A stretch of DNA of 64,000 nt from CAZSMC01 sp964607755 (GTDB lineage: Bacteria; Zhuqueibacterota; Zhuqueibacteria; Residuimicrobiales; Krinioviventaceae): NCBI GenBank assembly GCA_964607755.1, contig CAZSMC010000003.1, positions 1 through 64,000 on the forward strand, given 5' to 3'. The first letter of the stretch is position 1, and each line of letters begins with the position of its first letter. Of this stretch, positions 45,000 to 52,895 are shown piece after piece. A model generated the notes under the pieces. That model searched no databases and was not told the DNA's origin. It worked only from the letters and a program-made list of their open reading frames with translations. The position numbers and the translations under genes were made by a program.

Positions 45000-45383
45000 A
45001 TGAAACCCAAAATAATTATCGGAATGGTCATTATTGTTGGTGCACTAGTCGTGCTTATAATGACCGGTTTTAATGACTCTGCTGTATATTATTTAACGGT
45101 CTCAGAACTCAAAGCCCGGCAACATGATTCTCAGCAAGGTTTGCGTGTCAGCGGTACGATCGATCCATTTTCAATTAATTGGGATGCTGAGAATATCGAG
45201 CTTTATTTCAATCTTGTTGAAAATACAGACACATTGCACATTTATTATAATGGTCTTATACCGAACCAATTGCGTGAAGCTCAGCACGTTGTCGCTGAAG
45301 GCCATTTGCGTCAAGACGGTGTTTTTGAGGCGAACAAACTTTTACTGAAATGCCCGTCAAAATATAAAGTTAAAGATGAGTGA
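45000..45383 (+). CDS. ccmE: CcmE-like haem chaperone of the CxxxY type (127 aa)
   Basis: Carries haem during cytochrome c maturation. One N-terminal membrane anchor (IIIGMVIIVGALVVLIM) is followed by an OB-fold domain (YYLTVSELKARQHDSQQGLR, VSGTIDPFSINWD). The haem-binding motif near the end is CPSKY (Cys118, Tyr122) in place of the HxxxY of classical CcmE. CxxxY forms are known from some archaea and sulfate reducers. No ccmABCDFGH genes are adjacent, so the gene is isolated. The preceding 245 bases show no clear promoter. Confidence 0.85.
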   Translation: MKPKIIIGMVIIVGALVVLIMTGFNDSAVYYLTVSELKARQHDSQQGLRVSGTIDPFSINWDAENIELYFNLVENTDTLHIYYNGLIPNQLREAQHVVAEGHLRQDGVFEANKLLLKCPSKYKVKDE

Positions 45384-45441
45384 TTCATCAGTTTAGAAAT
45401 AAATTTCTAATATTCTCAGAAGGGGCTTCTTAAAATCATAA

Positions 45442-45479
45442 CCATCCCGTCGCACACCATCAGGTTGTGCGACGGATGG
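45442..45479. terminator. Strong bidirectional hairpin between convergent genes
   Basis: CCATCC-C-GTCGCACA pairs with TGTGCGACGGATGG with a single bulged C, a 14-base stem with a nine-base loop. It lies between the ccmE end and the GH3 relic end. A run of T is weak on both strands, so termination is inferred from position. Confidence 0.65.
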
Positions 45480-45488
45480 GTATCCATA

Positions 45489-46806
45489 TCACTTTAATGT
45501 TACAATTCCTTGCAACCGGATATCGTTGGATGACGAGCCAACAAGAATCTCAAATTCACCCGGTGCGGTCCTCCATTCACCTGCGTCGCTATCATAATAT
45601 GCCAAAGCTTCCGGTGAAAGTGAGAGGTTTACGGTTTGGCTATGGCCGGGTTCTAACAATACTTTTTCAAAACCTTTCAGCGCTTTAAGAGGCCGTTCAA
45701 CAAACGCTTCCATATCGCGGACATAAACCTGAGCAACTTCTGCGCCGGCATAATTACCGGTGTTTTTGAGCTTGAAGGACACTTTTACCGAATCATTTTG
45801 GCTGACTTTTTCAGAAAGTAAAAGGTCACTGTATTCAAAAGTAGTATAAGACAAGCCATACCCAAAGGGGTAAAGAGGATCACCAGTAAAATATTTGTAC
45901 GTCCGGTTTTTCATGACATAGTCAGTAAAGGGCGGCAGTTGTTCCACAGACTTGTAAAACGTAACCGGAAGTTTGCCCGAAGGCGACACATCACCGAATA
46001 GCACATCAGCAAGCGCGTCTCCGCCTGCCTGCCCCGGATACCAGACCTGCAAAATAGCCTGAGCATTAGCTTCAGCCCAATTGACAGCCAGGGCGCTGCC
46101 ACTGCACAGGACAAGAACAATTGGTGTGTTGGTTGCTTTTAATTTCTTTAATAAATCTCGTTGGACCTCGGGCAACTGAATTTTTGTCCTGTCACCGCCC
46201 TCAAAGCCTTCGTAATCCACATTCATTTCCTCGCCTTCCAGGGTAGGTGAGATGCCGCCAGTAAAAATCACCACATCGGATTCAGCAGCCAGATCAACCG
46301 CTTTCTGAAAAGCATCTTCATTAGGAAGCGACCATTCGAAACGAATATCCGCACCGCCAGGACCCTGAAAATATTCAATGACAAGATCAACCGGTGTTCC
46401 TTTTTGCAGTTCAATTTGGGTGCGCCGCGTTTCGGATGCGTGCTGAGACCAGTTTTCAATGACCGTTTCATTATTCAAAATCAACCGATATCCATCGTCA
46501 CCGGTTAATGCCAGCGTATACTCGCCGGTTTCAGGAGGCGTCAACGTACCGCTCCAGCGTATGGAAAAATTCTCTGTACCTATGTTGTCGACGGGCCGAT
46601 CAACCCAGTTTGAATTCACTTTGCTATCGATGCGTGTTGTCACCGGCTCGCCGTCAAATTCTGTATTGTTATAATACTCAGCTTTCAGGCCCGGCTTTCC
46701 ATCTGTGGACAGGTAATCCCGAATTTTGAAAAGGAAAGAATTGTGATAAAGTCACGCCTGGCTGGAAGAGAAAAATAAAAAGCACTGCAAACATCATTTT
46801 TTTCAT
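45489..46806 (-). pseudogene. GH3 glycoside hydrolase with catalytic barrel deleted
   Basis: The 5' end is intact: GGAGG, ATG at 46806, signal peptide (MKKMMFAVLFIFLFQPGV) and the GH3-style mature start FFPFQNSGLPV. It then runs out of frame. In another frame the sequence resumes at a PA14 domain (LSTDGKPGLKAEYYN, then TGDDGYRLILNNETVIENW), followed by the GH3 C-terminal domain (DVVIFTGGISPTLEGEEM, LFGDVSPSGKLPVTFYKS, YPFGYGLSYTTFEYSD) and an Fn3-like end. The N-terminal TIM barrel with the nucleophile Asp, normally about 400 residues, is missing. It would be inactive as a glycosidase. Confidence 0.85.
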
Positions 46807-46863
46807 GACGAACCTCCAAAAGTTTATTTCACAATGATACAGGCAGGTCATATTTATGTAGCG

Positions 46864-48267
46864 CTATGACAATGAAAAAGGAATCTGGAAAACACAAAAA
46901 TAGCCGAAAACCAAAAAACTGATAAACAATCCGGCAGCGATAATCCAGTGCGGCTTGAGTACCTGGTGCGCTTCATTTGATAACATTTTCGGCATGACAA
47001 TGTACAAGCCTAAAAATACCCAGATAGCCTGGAACGGTGTAAGCAGCAATCCGTCAAGAATAGCTGAGATTTTTACTAAAATCACTGGTTTTAAGCCAAA
47101 GGTATAAACGATAATCATATTGGTGATAAAGAAGAAAATTAAAAAGAGGCGGAACTGTGATTTCCATTGGAATCGTTTTTTAAAAGCCGGAAAGCAAATC
47201 CGAAAAGTATCTGCTAATAACCGCGGCCAGCCAGCTAACTGGCCAATTTGTGTTCCGATAAGAGCCGCCGCTCCGGATATCATGAACAGTATTCCGCCAA
47301 AAATACCCCATCTCGAGGAAAAAATCGTTGCCAGTGTAGTGGCGACTTCCGGGCCGGCCGGCGCCTTGTGCATGGGACCGAGCACCCCGCTTCCGGCAAG
47401 TAAAAATCCAACTGTGGTTACGTTCCCGATGACCATAGCCAATGTTGCGTCGGTATAAACCACCTGGCACCAGCCTTTGATTTTTTTCGCTGTAGCGCGA
47501 GACATCCGTTTCAGCATGTTTTCATCTGCTGGCTGTCCGTAGCCGCGACCGGCTGCTGCACCATAACCGGCGCCAAGAACCCAATACGTATACCACACCT
47601 GGCTGGCAAAACCGCCGGCTGCCCAGCCCAGGAGCGGCAATATTTCGCGCCAGGGATTGCTGTGCACGCCCTGAAAATCTGTTGCCCAATCCGGGACAGA
47701 TGGCATGCTGAATAAAAATCCCTGGCCGATTTCGTTCCAACCTGGAAAAACAGTTACAACTACATAAAGAACGCCCAGGATCACCACGGCAACGAACAGG
47801 CTCATAATAATTTTCAAAATATTGAAAATCCCGGACCAGACTACAATGAGGGCAAAAATGGTCACAAACCAGCCGCCAAAGGATTGTGAAATAGGAATAA
47901 GACTGTTAATAAAAACACCGGCTGCAGCAGCTATCGAGCCGATAGAAATAGTGGCGCTGGCAAGCTGAGCCACCAGTGTCATCCACACCGCCCCGTTCTT
48001 TGGACCTGGCATGCGGGAAAGCATGTCAATCATGCCCTCGCCAGTGCAGGCGGTGTAGCGTGCGCCACTCATACCAATCCAATATTTTAAGAAAATACCG
48101 ACAACCACGGCCCACAAGACCGCTGGTCCAAAGATAGCACCGACACGTGTCGAAAGAATAACTTCTCCGGAACCAATATATTCTGCACACCACACAAAAG
48201 AAGGACCTAAAAGAGCAAGGATAGCGAATCCACGCGGAGGCGTTTTAATCGAAGCATCGTTGGTCAT
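46864..48267 (-). CDS. Nramp-family transporter lacking canonical metal-site motifs (467 aa)
   Basis: About 11 membrane helices in the Nramp/APC pattern. The first helix reads LLGPSFVWCAEYIGSGEVI where canonical Nramp has DPGN. The helix-6 region reads LLGWAAGGFASQVWYTYWVLGAGYG where MPH is expected. This non-canonical clade is widespread and its substrate is not established; Mn/Fe transport should not be assumed. The start is ATG 48267 with AAGGA upstream. A small membrane-protein gene precedes it at 35 bases, probably in the same operon. Confidence 0.85.
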   Translation of the reverse strand: MTNDASIKTPPRGFAILALLGPSFVWCAEYIGSGEVILSTRVGAIFGPAVLWAVVVGIFLKYWIGMSGARYTACTGEGMIDMLSRMPGPKNGAVWMTLVAQLASATISIGSIAAAAGVFINSLIPISQSFGGWFVTIFALIVVWSGIFNILKIIMSLFVAVVILGVLYVVVTVFPGWNEIGQGFLFSMPSVPDWATDFQGVHSNPWREILPLLGWAAGGFASQVWYTYWVLGAGYGAAAGRGYGQPADENMLKRMSRATAKKIKGWCQVVYTDATLAMVIGNVTTVGFLLAGSGVLGPMHKAPAGPEVATTLATIFSSRWGIFGGILFMISGAAALIGTQIGQLAGWPRLLADTFRICFPAFKKRFQWKSQFRLFLIFFFITNMIIVYTFGLKPVILVKISAILDGLLLTPFQAIWVFLGLYIVMPKMLSNEAHQVLKPHWIIAAGLFISFLVFGYFCVFQIPFSLS

Positions 48268-48302
48268 GTTGTTTATCCTTTCCCAAAGTTGAGTTTTGCG
48301 TT

Positions 48303-48689
48303 CTAAATCTGTGGAAAATAGCTCAGGCGTGCGGTCAACGAAATCACGAGAATAAAAATAAAGAGTATCAGAAAAAACCACGCGTAAGTTTTTAAATAAA
48401 TATCTTTTCTGAAAAGTTTGGGAATGTACCGTATGAAAATCAAGCCGATCAGAGGAACCAGACTCAACACATGGTGAACACGATTGACTAAAAGTCCAAG
48501 ATAATAGGACATTAGCAGACCGGAAACATAAAGTAAAATGAGTAAATATCTCATTGCATAGGCCATTGCCGTGTCAACAGGTGCCGGATCTCCATGTGGA
48601 TTTCTAAAAAACCGGATAAAAAGTACAGCATATCCAATCATCAACAAGACCGGAATAATCCGGTGGGAATAAAGAACGATTTGTTCCAT
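48303..48689 (-). CDS. Four-helix membrane protein of unknown function (128 aa)
   Basis: Four hydrophobic segments: VLLMIGYAVLFIRFF; YLLILLYVSGLLMSYYLGLL; VLSLVPLIGLIFIRYI; FFLILFIFILVISLT. Conserved-looking histidines (YSHR; RVHHV) recall small haem- or quinone-linked membrane proteins such as SirB-like ones, but I cannot assign a family. A good AAAGGA ribosome site precedes the ATG. Lies upstream of the Nramp-like gene on the same strand. Confidence 0.65.
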   Translation of the reverse strand: MEQIVLYSHRIIPVLLMIGYAVLFIRFFRNPHGDPAPVDTAMAYAMRYLLILLYVSGLLMSYYLGLLVNRVHHVLSLVPLIGLIFIRYIPKLFRKDIYLKTYAWFFLILFIFILVISLTARLSYFPQI

Positions 48690-49123
48690 GACAAGTCCTT
48701 TGGTGTTTTATGTTGCATAAACGTTAGAAAATTAATCAATAAATAGCAAGTTTTTGATCAAAGGATTTCATCCAAAACAAGAATCTGGGCAGGAGTAAAA
48801 TAAAAATTAGGCAGGTCAATTACAATGGTTTTTCGCCGGTTAAAAGGATGCGTAATATGTGCCATACGGCAACACCTGGTCAGGAAGGGATTCACCGCGT
48901 TCGTGCATTTAATAGCGTACGCATTTCAACCAGTTACCGTGACAATATTATTCAATCCACTCTGATGAGAAATGTTCCTAAAGTAAAAATTTATTCATGG
49001 GACACATGGCATATCATTCACAGGATTGTGGTGATCTGTGTTGTTGCTTTCCCATGTAATAAAATCGAATAAAATATTTTTATCACATTTTGAAAAATTA
49101 CATCGTGTCAAATGTTTCAAATC
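48690..49123. other. Intergenic stretch, no supported gene
   Basis: 434 bases between two membrane-protein genes. A 74-codon plus-strand ORF (48848-49072) lacks a convincing ribosome site and protein-like composition, and no domain is evident. Minus-strand frames are broken by stops. No hairpin or promoter stands out. Confidence 0.5.
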
Positions 49124-49807
49124 TCATCTGTCCTGATATTTCAGGATTATAGATTCAACATCGCTCATAACAAAATTGTATCGCTTGCGCAATTGTCCAA
49201 GGCGGGCGCCGCGTGGTGTGCTTTTGGGCAATGCCAACTCTTTTTTCAATGTGTCGATTGGAATTTGAAAAGCAGAAGCAACTTCTGCCAGAGTCATATA
49301 ACCCTGCACATTTATATCCGCTGCGCGCTGGCGCTCGTGTTCTTCATGCTGAATATCTTGAAGGGTATTTCCTATGCCAGCGGATTTATCCGATTGCAAG
49401 GATTGACGTCTGCCACGGCCCTGTTCAACAGGTTCAACCTCAATCGGTACAAAGAATGCAAAAAGCAGACACAGTAGAGACAGGGGAAGGAAAATCCAAC
49501 CGAGAAAAACTCTTATTTTCTTTCGACGAACCAGTCCACGAAACATGCATAATATTTGATTCCAGTGCAAGACAATATGAAGCACCAAAAGTCCCAATAA
49601 AATATATCCCAAAATGAGGTGAATAGTGCCCCATTGATGACGGTCTAATCCCCAGAAAAAAAGATCAACATTTTCATGATAAATGTCCCATCGCTTTTCG
49701 CCGGGCACGAGTACATATTTCATTAAAAACCCCAAACCGCCGATTGCCATCATGTCCAAAAACATCAACGCATCGATAACAAAATTAATTTTTGATCTGC
49801 TAACCAT
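49124..49807 (-). CDS. DUF4405-type membrane protein with C-terminal helical domain (227 aa)
   Basis: The N-terminal half has three membrane helices with histidines (MMAIGGLGFLMKYVLVPG; WGTIHLILGYILLGLLVLHIVLHW; LGWIFLPLSLLCLLFAFFV), matching DUF4405, a cytochrome b-like family that may bind haem. After a charged linker, a C-terminal domain reads MTLAEVASAFQIPIDTLKKEL, then RLGQLRKRYNF and MSDVESII, a helical module seen on several membrane redox proteins. GAGGA precedes the ATG. It lies just beyond the radical-SAM relic at the tail of the NifX/DUF5320 cluster. Confidence 0.8.
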   Translation of the reverse strand: MVSRSKINFVIDALMFLDMMAIGGLGFLMKYVLVPGEKRWDIYHENVDLFFWGLDRHQWGTIHLILGYILLGLLVLHIVLHWNQILCMFRGLVRRKKIRVFLGWIFLPLSLLCLLFAFFVPIEVEPVEQGRGRRQSLQSDKSAGIGNTLQDIQHEEHERQRAADINVQGYMTLAEVASAFQIPIDTLKKELALPKSTPRGARLGQLRKRYNFVMSDVESIILKYQDR

Positions 49808-49974
49808 TGCTGTCCTCGCTTTTCATTATTTTATCAGGCTGTAATATACTGCTTTTTCTATTTTTTTGTGACACAATTTTTTGTTGGTTTAATAAATATC
49901 AGAACTATTTTGCGGTTTCATTCACATGCAGCATAGAAAAAATAGGGATATCTTTATCTCAGAGGGCTGAATCT

Positions 49975-50163
49975 TTAACTGAACGGTGCTCGAGTTACAA
50001 TCTGAAAAGTCGTGCGCCCCAATTGGTAAAAAATGCAATCGAGGCTGCACGTTTTGTGGGGTATCAGGTCAACTACTAACGAGTGTCCGAACTTTCTCGT
50101 AGACACAGATCCAAAAATATATTTGCAATCTCCGGATGCCATGTTTTTCTTGGCGGCAATCAT
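49975..50163 (-). pseudogene. Truncated radical SAM gene with broken cluster motif
   Basis: The 62 residues contain the N-terminus of a COG0731-like radical SAM enzyme: KYIFGSVSTRKFGHSLVVDL, then PHKTCSLDCIFYQLGRTT. The cluster motif should be CxxxCxxC; the third Cys is Tyr (TAC for TGC). The protein stops about 12 residues later, where over 200 residues are expected. It begins seven bases after the DUF5320 stop, the place where such genes commonly sit. Clearly a relic. Confidence 0.82.
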
Positions 50164-50169
50164 ATTTTG

Positions 50170-50514
50170 TTATTCATCTGAACCTGATTTTTCCAGCTCT
50201 TCGATACGTTTTTCAATGTCGTTGAGTGCGTTGCGAAAATAGTCGGCCTGATTTTTAAGAGCATCCAGTTCTTGTTGTGGCGAAGATGTGGGTGCCGGTG
50301 CATAAATCGGCCCAGGTGGCGCATAACCACCGGCATAGGCACCCCAGCGTCCTCTGCCACCGCGGAATCCCAATCGCAATCCGCGACCGAATCCCCAGCC
50401 GCGTCCGGGTACAGGATTCATATAACCCGGGACTCCGTAACCGGCGCAATAACCGGCTGCTCTTCCTGTCATTGGTCCCATTCCTGCAGGACCTGTTCCG
50501 TCTCCTCTTGGCAT
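50170..50514 (-). CDS. DUF5320-type Gly/Arg-rich protein (114 aa)
   Basis: Starts MPRGDGTGPAGMGPMTGRAA with GYCAGYGVPGY, then a Gly/Arg-rich middle (GWGFGRGLRLGFRGGRGRWG), and ends in a coiled coil (QQELDALKNQADYFRNALN, DIEKRIEELEK). This is the DUF5320 pattern, commonly encoded beside NifX-like and Mrp-like proteins in anaerobes. The start at 50514 has a perfect GGAGG. A role in binding iron-sulfur or Fe-Mo-type clusters is suspected from context only. Confidence 0.87.
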   Translation of the reverse strand: MPRGDGTGPAGMGPMTGRAAGYCAGYGVPGYMNPVPGRGWGFGRGLRLGFRGGRGRWGAYAGGYAPPGPIYAPAPTSSPQQELDALKNQADYFRNALNDIEKRIEELEKSGSDE

Positions 50515-50537
50515 AATAACCTCCTTTACATTGTAAG

Positions 50538-50753
50538 TTATCGATTTCGACCTCTGCCGCCGTGGCCACGACCGCCGCCTTGCTGGCCGCGGCGACGTCC
50601 AAACATGGAGGAAAGGCCATTCACCACGCGCTGACTCCATGTCTGATTTTGACTGTTTATTCCTGATTGATTCGTTCCATCTCCACAAGGTCCCAGACCA
50701 CGACCGGTTCTCGAGCCCTGGCCCCGGGGTCCTGTTCCGTCACGCGCAGGCAT
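50538..50753 (-). CDS. Short DUF5320-like protein (71 aa)
   Basis: Begins MPARDGTGPRGQGSRTGRGL with GPC, the same MP-RDGTGP start as its neighbour, and ends in a Gly/Arg-rich tail (FGRRRGQQGGGRGHGGRGR). It lacks the coiled coil. The start at 50753 follows AAGGAGGTGA. A paralogue of the downstream gene, probably from duplication, and in the same operon. Confidence 0.83.
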   Translation of the reverse strand: MPARDGTGPRGQGSRTGRGLGPCGDGTNQSGINSQNQTWSQRVVNGLSSMFGRRRGQQGGGRGHGGRGRNR

Positions 50754-50799
50754 AATTGTCACCTCCTTGTTTTTAATGAAAAAAGTTATCATATCTTTT

Positions 50800-51171
50800 T
50801 CAGAATCGTCCGCCACGTAATCGATAGCGGCGGCGATAGCCACAGCCTGGCATAAAGAACTGCGGTTGATTTAATTTGTTCTGAATATAGGCATCGAGTA
50901 CGTGCTGCACATTGCCTGAAATAAAAGGCACAATTTGTATTCCACGACCTTCAATAGCACGTGTATATGGCAATGATATCGCACCACAAATTAAAACGTC
51001 TATTCCAGCAGCAGAAAGCTCTTCTGCGCGAGGTCCAGGCAAAACTGTTTGTAATCTTCGATGCTCAATGTTTTTTATAGCATCCGATTCGAGAGCACAT
51101 AGCCAAAGTAATTGAGCACTATCAAATAGCGGTGAAATGCGATTTTGCCAGACTGTCACGCCGATTTTCAT
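50800..51171 (-). CDS. NifX/NafY-type dinitrogenase cofactor-binding family protein (123 aa)
   Basis: Begins MKIGVTVWQNRISPLFDSAQ, continues PGPRAEELSAAGIDVLICGA, and reaches GIQIVPFISGNVQHVLDAYI, the fold that in NifX/NifB C-terminal domains binds Fe-Mo cofactor precursors. No nif genes are present, so it belongs to the wider family of unknown cargo. A C-terminal tail (GCGYRRRYRLRGGRF) is Arg/Gly-rich like the DUF5320 proteins. First gene after the sigma-54 promoter; AGGAGG precedes the ATG. Confidence 0.88.
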   Translation of the reverse strand: MKIGVTVWQNRISPLFDSAQLLWLCALESDAIKNIEHRRLQTVLPGPRAEELSAAGIDVLICGAISLPYTRAIEGRGIQIVPFISGNVQHVLDAYIQNKLNQPQFFMPGCGYRRRYRLRGGRF

Positions 51172-51194
51172 AGAACCTCCTTGCCTTTCCTTTA

Positions 51195-51210
51195 TGCAAG
51201 GGATATGCCA
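51195..51210 (-). promoter_or_regulatory. Sigma-54 (-24/-12) promoter
   Basis: On the minus strand TGGCATATCCCTTGCA matches TGGCAy-N5-TTGCA, with exactly ten bases between the GG and GC. It ends 23 bases before the NifX-like ATG, so transcription would start just before the ribosome site. An enhancer-binding protein is encoded next door. Confidence 0.85.
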
Positions 51211-51293
51211 GAGGCGGCGCTGAATATTAAGAGCTTATTAATAATTGTTTTATAAGGACTTGTTTAACATGAACCAAAAAGGAATGTTTCAAT

Positions 51294-51315
51294 AGAGTTG
51301 CAATTATGCAACTCT
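51294..51315. promoter_or_regulatory. Enhancer-binding-protein site, copy 1
   Basis: Perfect 9-4-9 inverted repeat AGAGTTGCA-N4-TGCAACTCT, about 85-105 bases upstream of the -24 element, a normal activator distance. Confidence 0.75.
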
Positions 51316-51325
51316 GTGATTAGAT

Positions 51326-51347
51326 AGAATTGCAGAAATGCATTTCT
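51326..51347. promoter_or_regulatory. Enhancer-binding-protein site, copy 2
   Basis: AGAATTGCA-N4-TGCATTTCT, the same layout as copy 1 with one mismatched pair. Its centre is 32 bases (about three helical turns) from copy 1, and it ends one base before the regulator gene's stop codon. Confidence 0.72.
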
Positions 51348-51348
51348 A

Positions 51349-52707
51349 TTATGCGGATCGGCCGTCTTTTTGTGGGAGCTCGAGACCCAATTTTTTAATT
51401 TTTCGAAACAGAGTGCTTTTATGAATACCGAGTTCTTTCGCTGTGGCAAGACGGTTAAAGTTGTGCTTTTTTAACGTCTCTAAAATGGTTTGCTTTTCCA
51501 CGGTTTGGATGGTGGAAGACATGATGCCCGGCGAAGAGGTGGGCGCAGGGCGAATATTTTCCGGCAGACATGAAGCTTCTATTCGTTCTTTTGAACAAAG
51601 TACAAAAGCGTGTTCGATAATATTTTCCAGCTCGCGGATATTGCCTGGATAATCATGAGACATGAGAAGCGCCAAAGCTTCCTGACTGATACCGGATACG
51701 CTTTTCCCGCGGCTCTGGTTAAGACGGTTAATAAAATGATCGACAAGTATGGGGATATCTTCTTTTCTTTCGCGCAAAGGTGGGAGTTTTATCCGCAGTA
51801 CATTAATCCGGTAAAAAAGGTCCTGTCGGAATGATCCCTCGTTCACCAGCATGTCCAGGTCTTCATTTGTAGCGGCAACAATGCGAACATTGGCTCGTTC
51901 CGGCTGGTCACCGCCTAACGGCGTAAAGGTTTGTTCCTGCAAAACGCGCAACAGGCGAACCTGAAAGGCGGGACTGGTGCTGCCGATTTCATCGAGAAAA
52001 ACGGTGCCATCTTTGGCCTGAGAAAACCGCCCTGCTCTGTCACGCACTGCGCCGGTAAATGCGCCTTTTTTATAGCCGAACAACTCGGATTCTAAAAGAG
52101 TGTCTGGCAGAGCGCCACAATTTATTGCGACAAATGGTTTCTCACAGCGGGGGCTTAGGTCGTGAATGGCTCTTGCCAAAAGCTCTTTGCCAGTCCCGGT
52201 TTCACCCTGAATGAGAACCGTGCTATCTGTCCCGGCAATCTGAGGTAGCATCGCAAAGATATCCTGCATTTTTTGATTGTGACTTATCATGTCACCAACC
52301 TGATATTGTGAATTCAGTTCGCGACGAAGCTCTTCTACCAGGGTCATATCCCGGAAAGTTTCCACTCCGCCAATAACTTTTCCCTGACTGTCCTTCAGCA
52401 AGGCCGTGGATACAATCACAGGAATCTGTTGCTGCTGCGTATTGACAATATAGGTGGACGTGTCGATAAAAGGCCGGCCTTTACGCATTGTGCGACGAAG
52501 CGCGCAGTCCGTTTCGCACATATTTGAACGGAAAACCTCGCAGCATTGTTTACCAATGGCTTCTTCCCTGGATACGCCGGTTATTTTTTCCGCCGCCTTG
52601 TTGAATGACGTGATATTCCAATTATGATCTACAGTGAAAACACCATCGGAGATACTATCGAGGATGATGCGTGTTGCGTCGTCAGAAATTATATTTCTAG
52701 TCGTCAT
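51349..52707 (-). CDS. Sigma-54-dependent transcriptional activator, PAS-AAA-Fis (452 aa)
   Basis: The N-terminal PAS domain (IILDSISDGVFTVDHNWNIT) carries a cysteine cluster (GKQCCEVF, SNMCETDCALRR) of the type that may hold an iron-sulfur cluster or sense redox. The AAA domain has GETGTGKE, ELFGYKKGAFTGAV (the sigma-54-contacting GAFTGA loop), GTVFLDEIG and the RINVLRIKLPPLRERKEDI segment. A Fis-type helix-turn-helix ends it (NRLATAKELGIHKSTLFRKI). The start at 52707 drops residues that read poorly. It very likely activates the adjacent NifX/DUF5320 operon and perhaps itself. Confidence 0.93.
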   Translation of the reverse strand: MTTRNIISDDATRIILDSISDGVFTVDHNWNITSFNKAAEKITGVSREEAIGKQCCEVFRSNMCETDCALRRTMRKGRPFIDTSTYIVNTQQQQIPVIVSTALLKDSQGKVIGGVETFRDMTLVEELRRELNSQYQVGDMISHNQKMQDIFAMLPQIAGTDSTVLIQGETGTGKELLARAIHDLSPRCEKPFVAINCGALPDTLLESELFGYKKGAFTGAVRDRAGRFSQAKDGTVFLDEIGSTSPAFQVRLLRVLQEQTFTPLGGDQPERANVRIVAATNEDLDMLVNEGSFRQDLFYRINVLRIKLPPLRERKEDIPILVDHFINRLNQSRGKSVSGISQEALALLMSHDYPGNIRELENIIEHAFVLCSKERIEASCLPENIRPAPTSSPGIMSSTIQTVEKQTILETLKKHNFNRLATAKELGIHKSTLFRKIKKLGLELPQKDGRSA

Positions 52708-52748
52708 TTTTCTAATATTCCTTCTCTTATACTTGTCAAGATAGTAAT

Positions 52749-52770
52749 AGAGTCGCAAAATTGCAACACT
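52749..52770. promoter_or_regulatory. Enhancer-binding-protein site, copy 3, upstream of the regulator gene
   Basis: AGAGTCGCA-N4-TGCAACACT repeats the 9-4-9 layout with two imperfect pairs. It lies about 42 bases before the regulator's start, consistent with autoregulation. Confidence 0.62.
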
Positions 52771-52825
52771 AATTTTCTTTTTAAAACCGGACGGAGGACA
52801 GAAATAAAAAAAATTGGTTAGAAAA

Positions 52826-52856
52826 TAAAAATGCCCCTGATGAAAACACCAGGGGC
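52826..52856 (-). terminator. Rho-independent terminator of the giant surface-protein gene
   Basis: GCCCCTG and CAGGGGC form a seven-base stem with a ten-base loop; on the minus strand it is followed by ATTTTTATTTT. It lies 40 bases past the stop at 52896. Confidence 0.82.
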
Positions 52857-52895
52857 ACAGGAGGTAAATTAGAGCATGAGTATGAGGGATAAATT

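Noticed and set aside
48848..49072. 74-codon plus-strand ORF in the 434-bp intergenic stretch
   Set aside because: No convincing ribosome site, odd composition, no domain; more likely non-coding.
50170..51171. A nitrogenase gene cluster
   Set aside because: Only the NifX-like fold is present; no nifHDK, nifB or nifEN, so nitrogen fixation is not supported.
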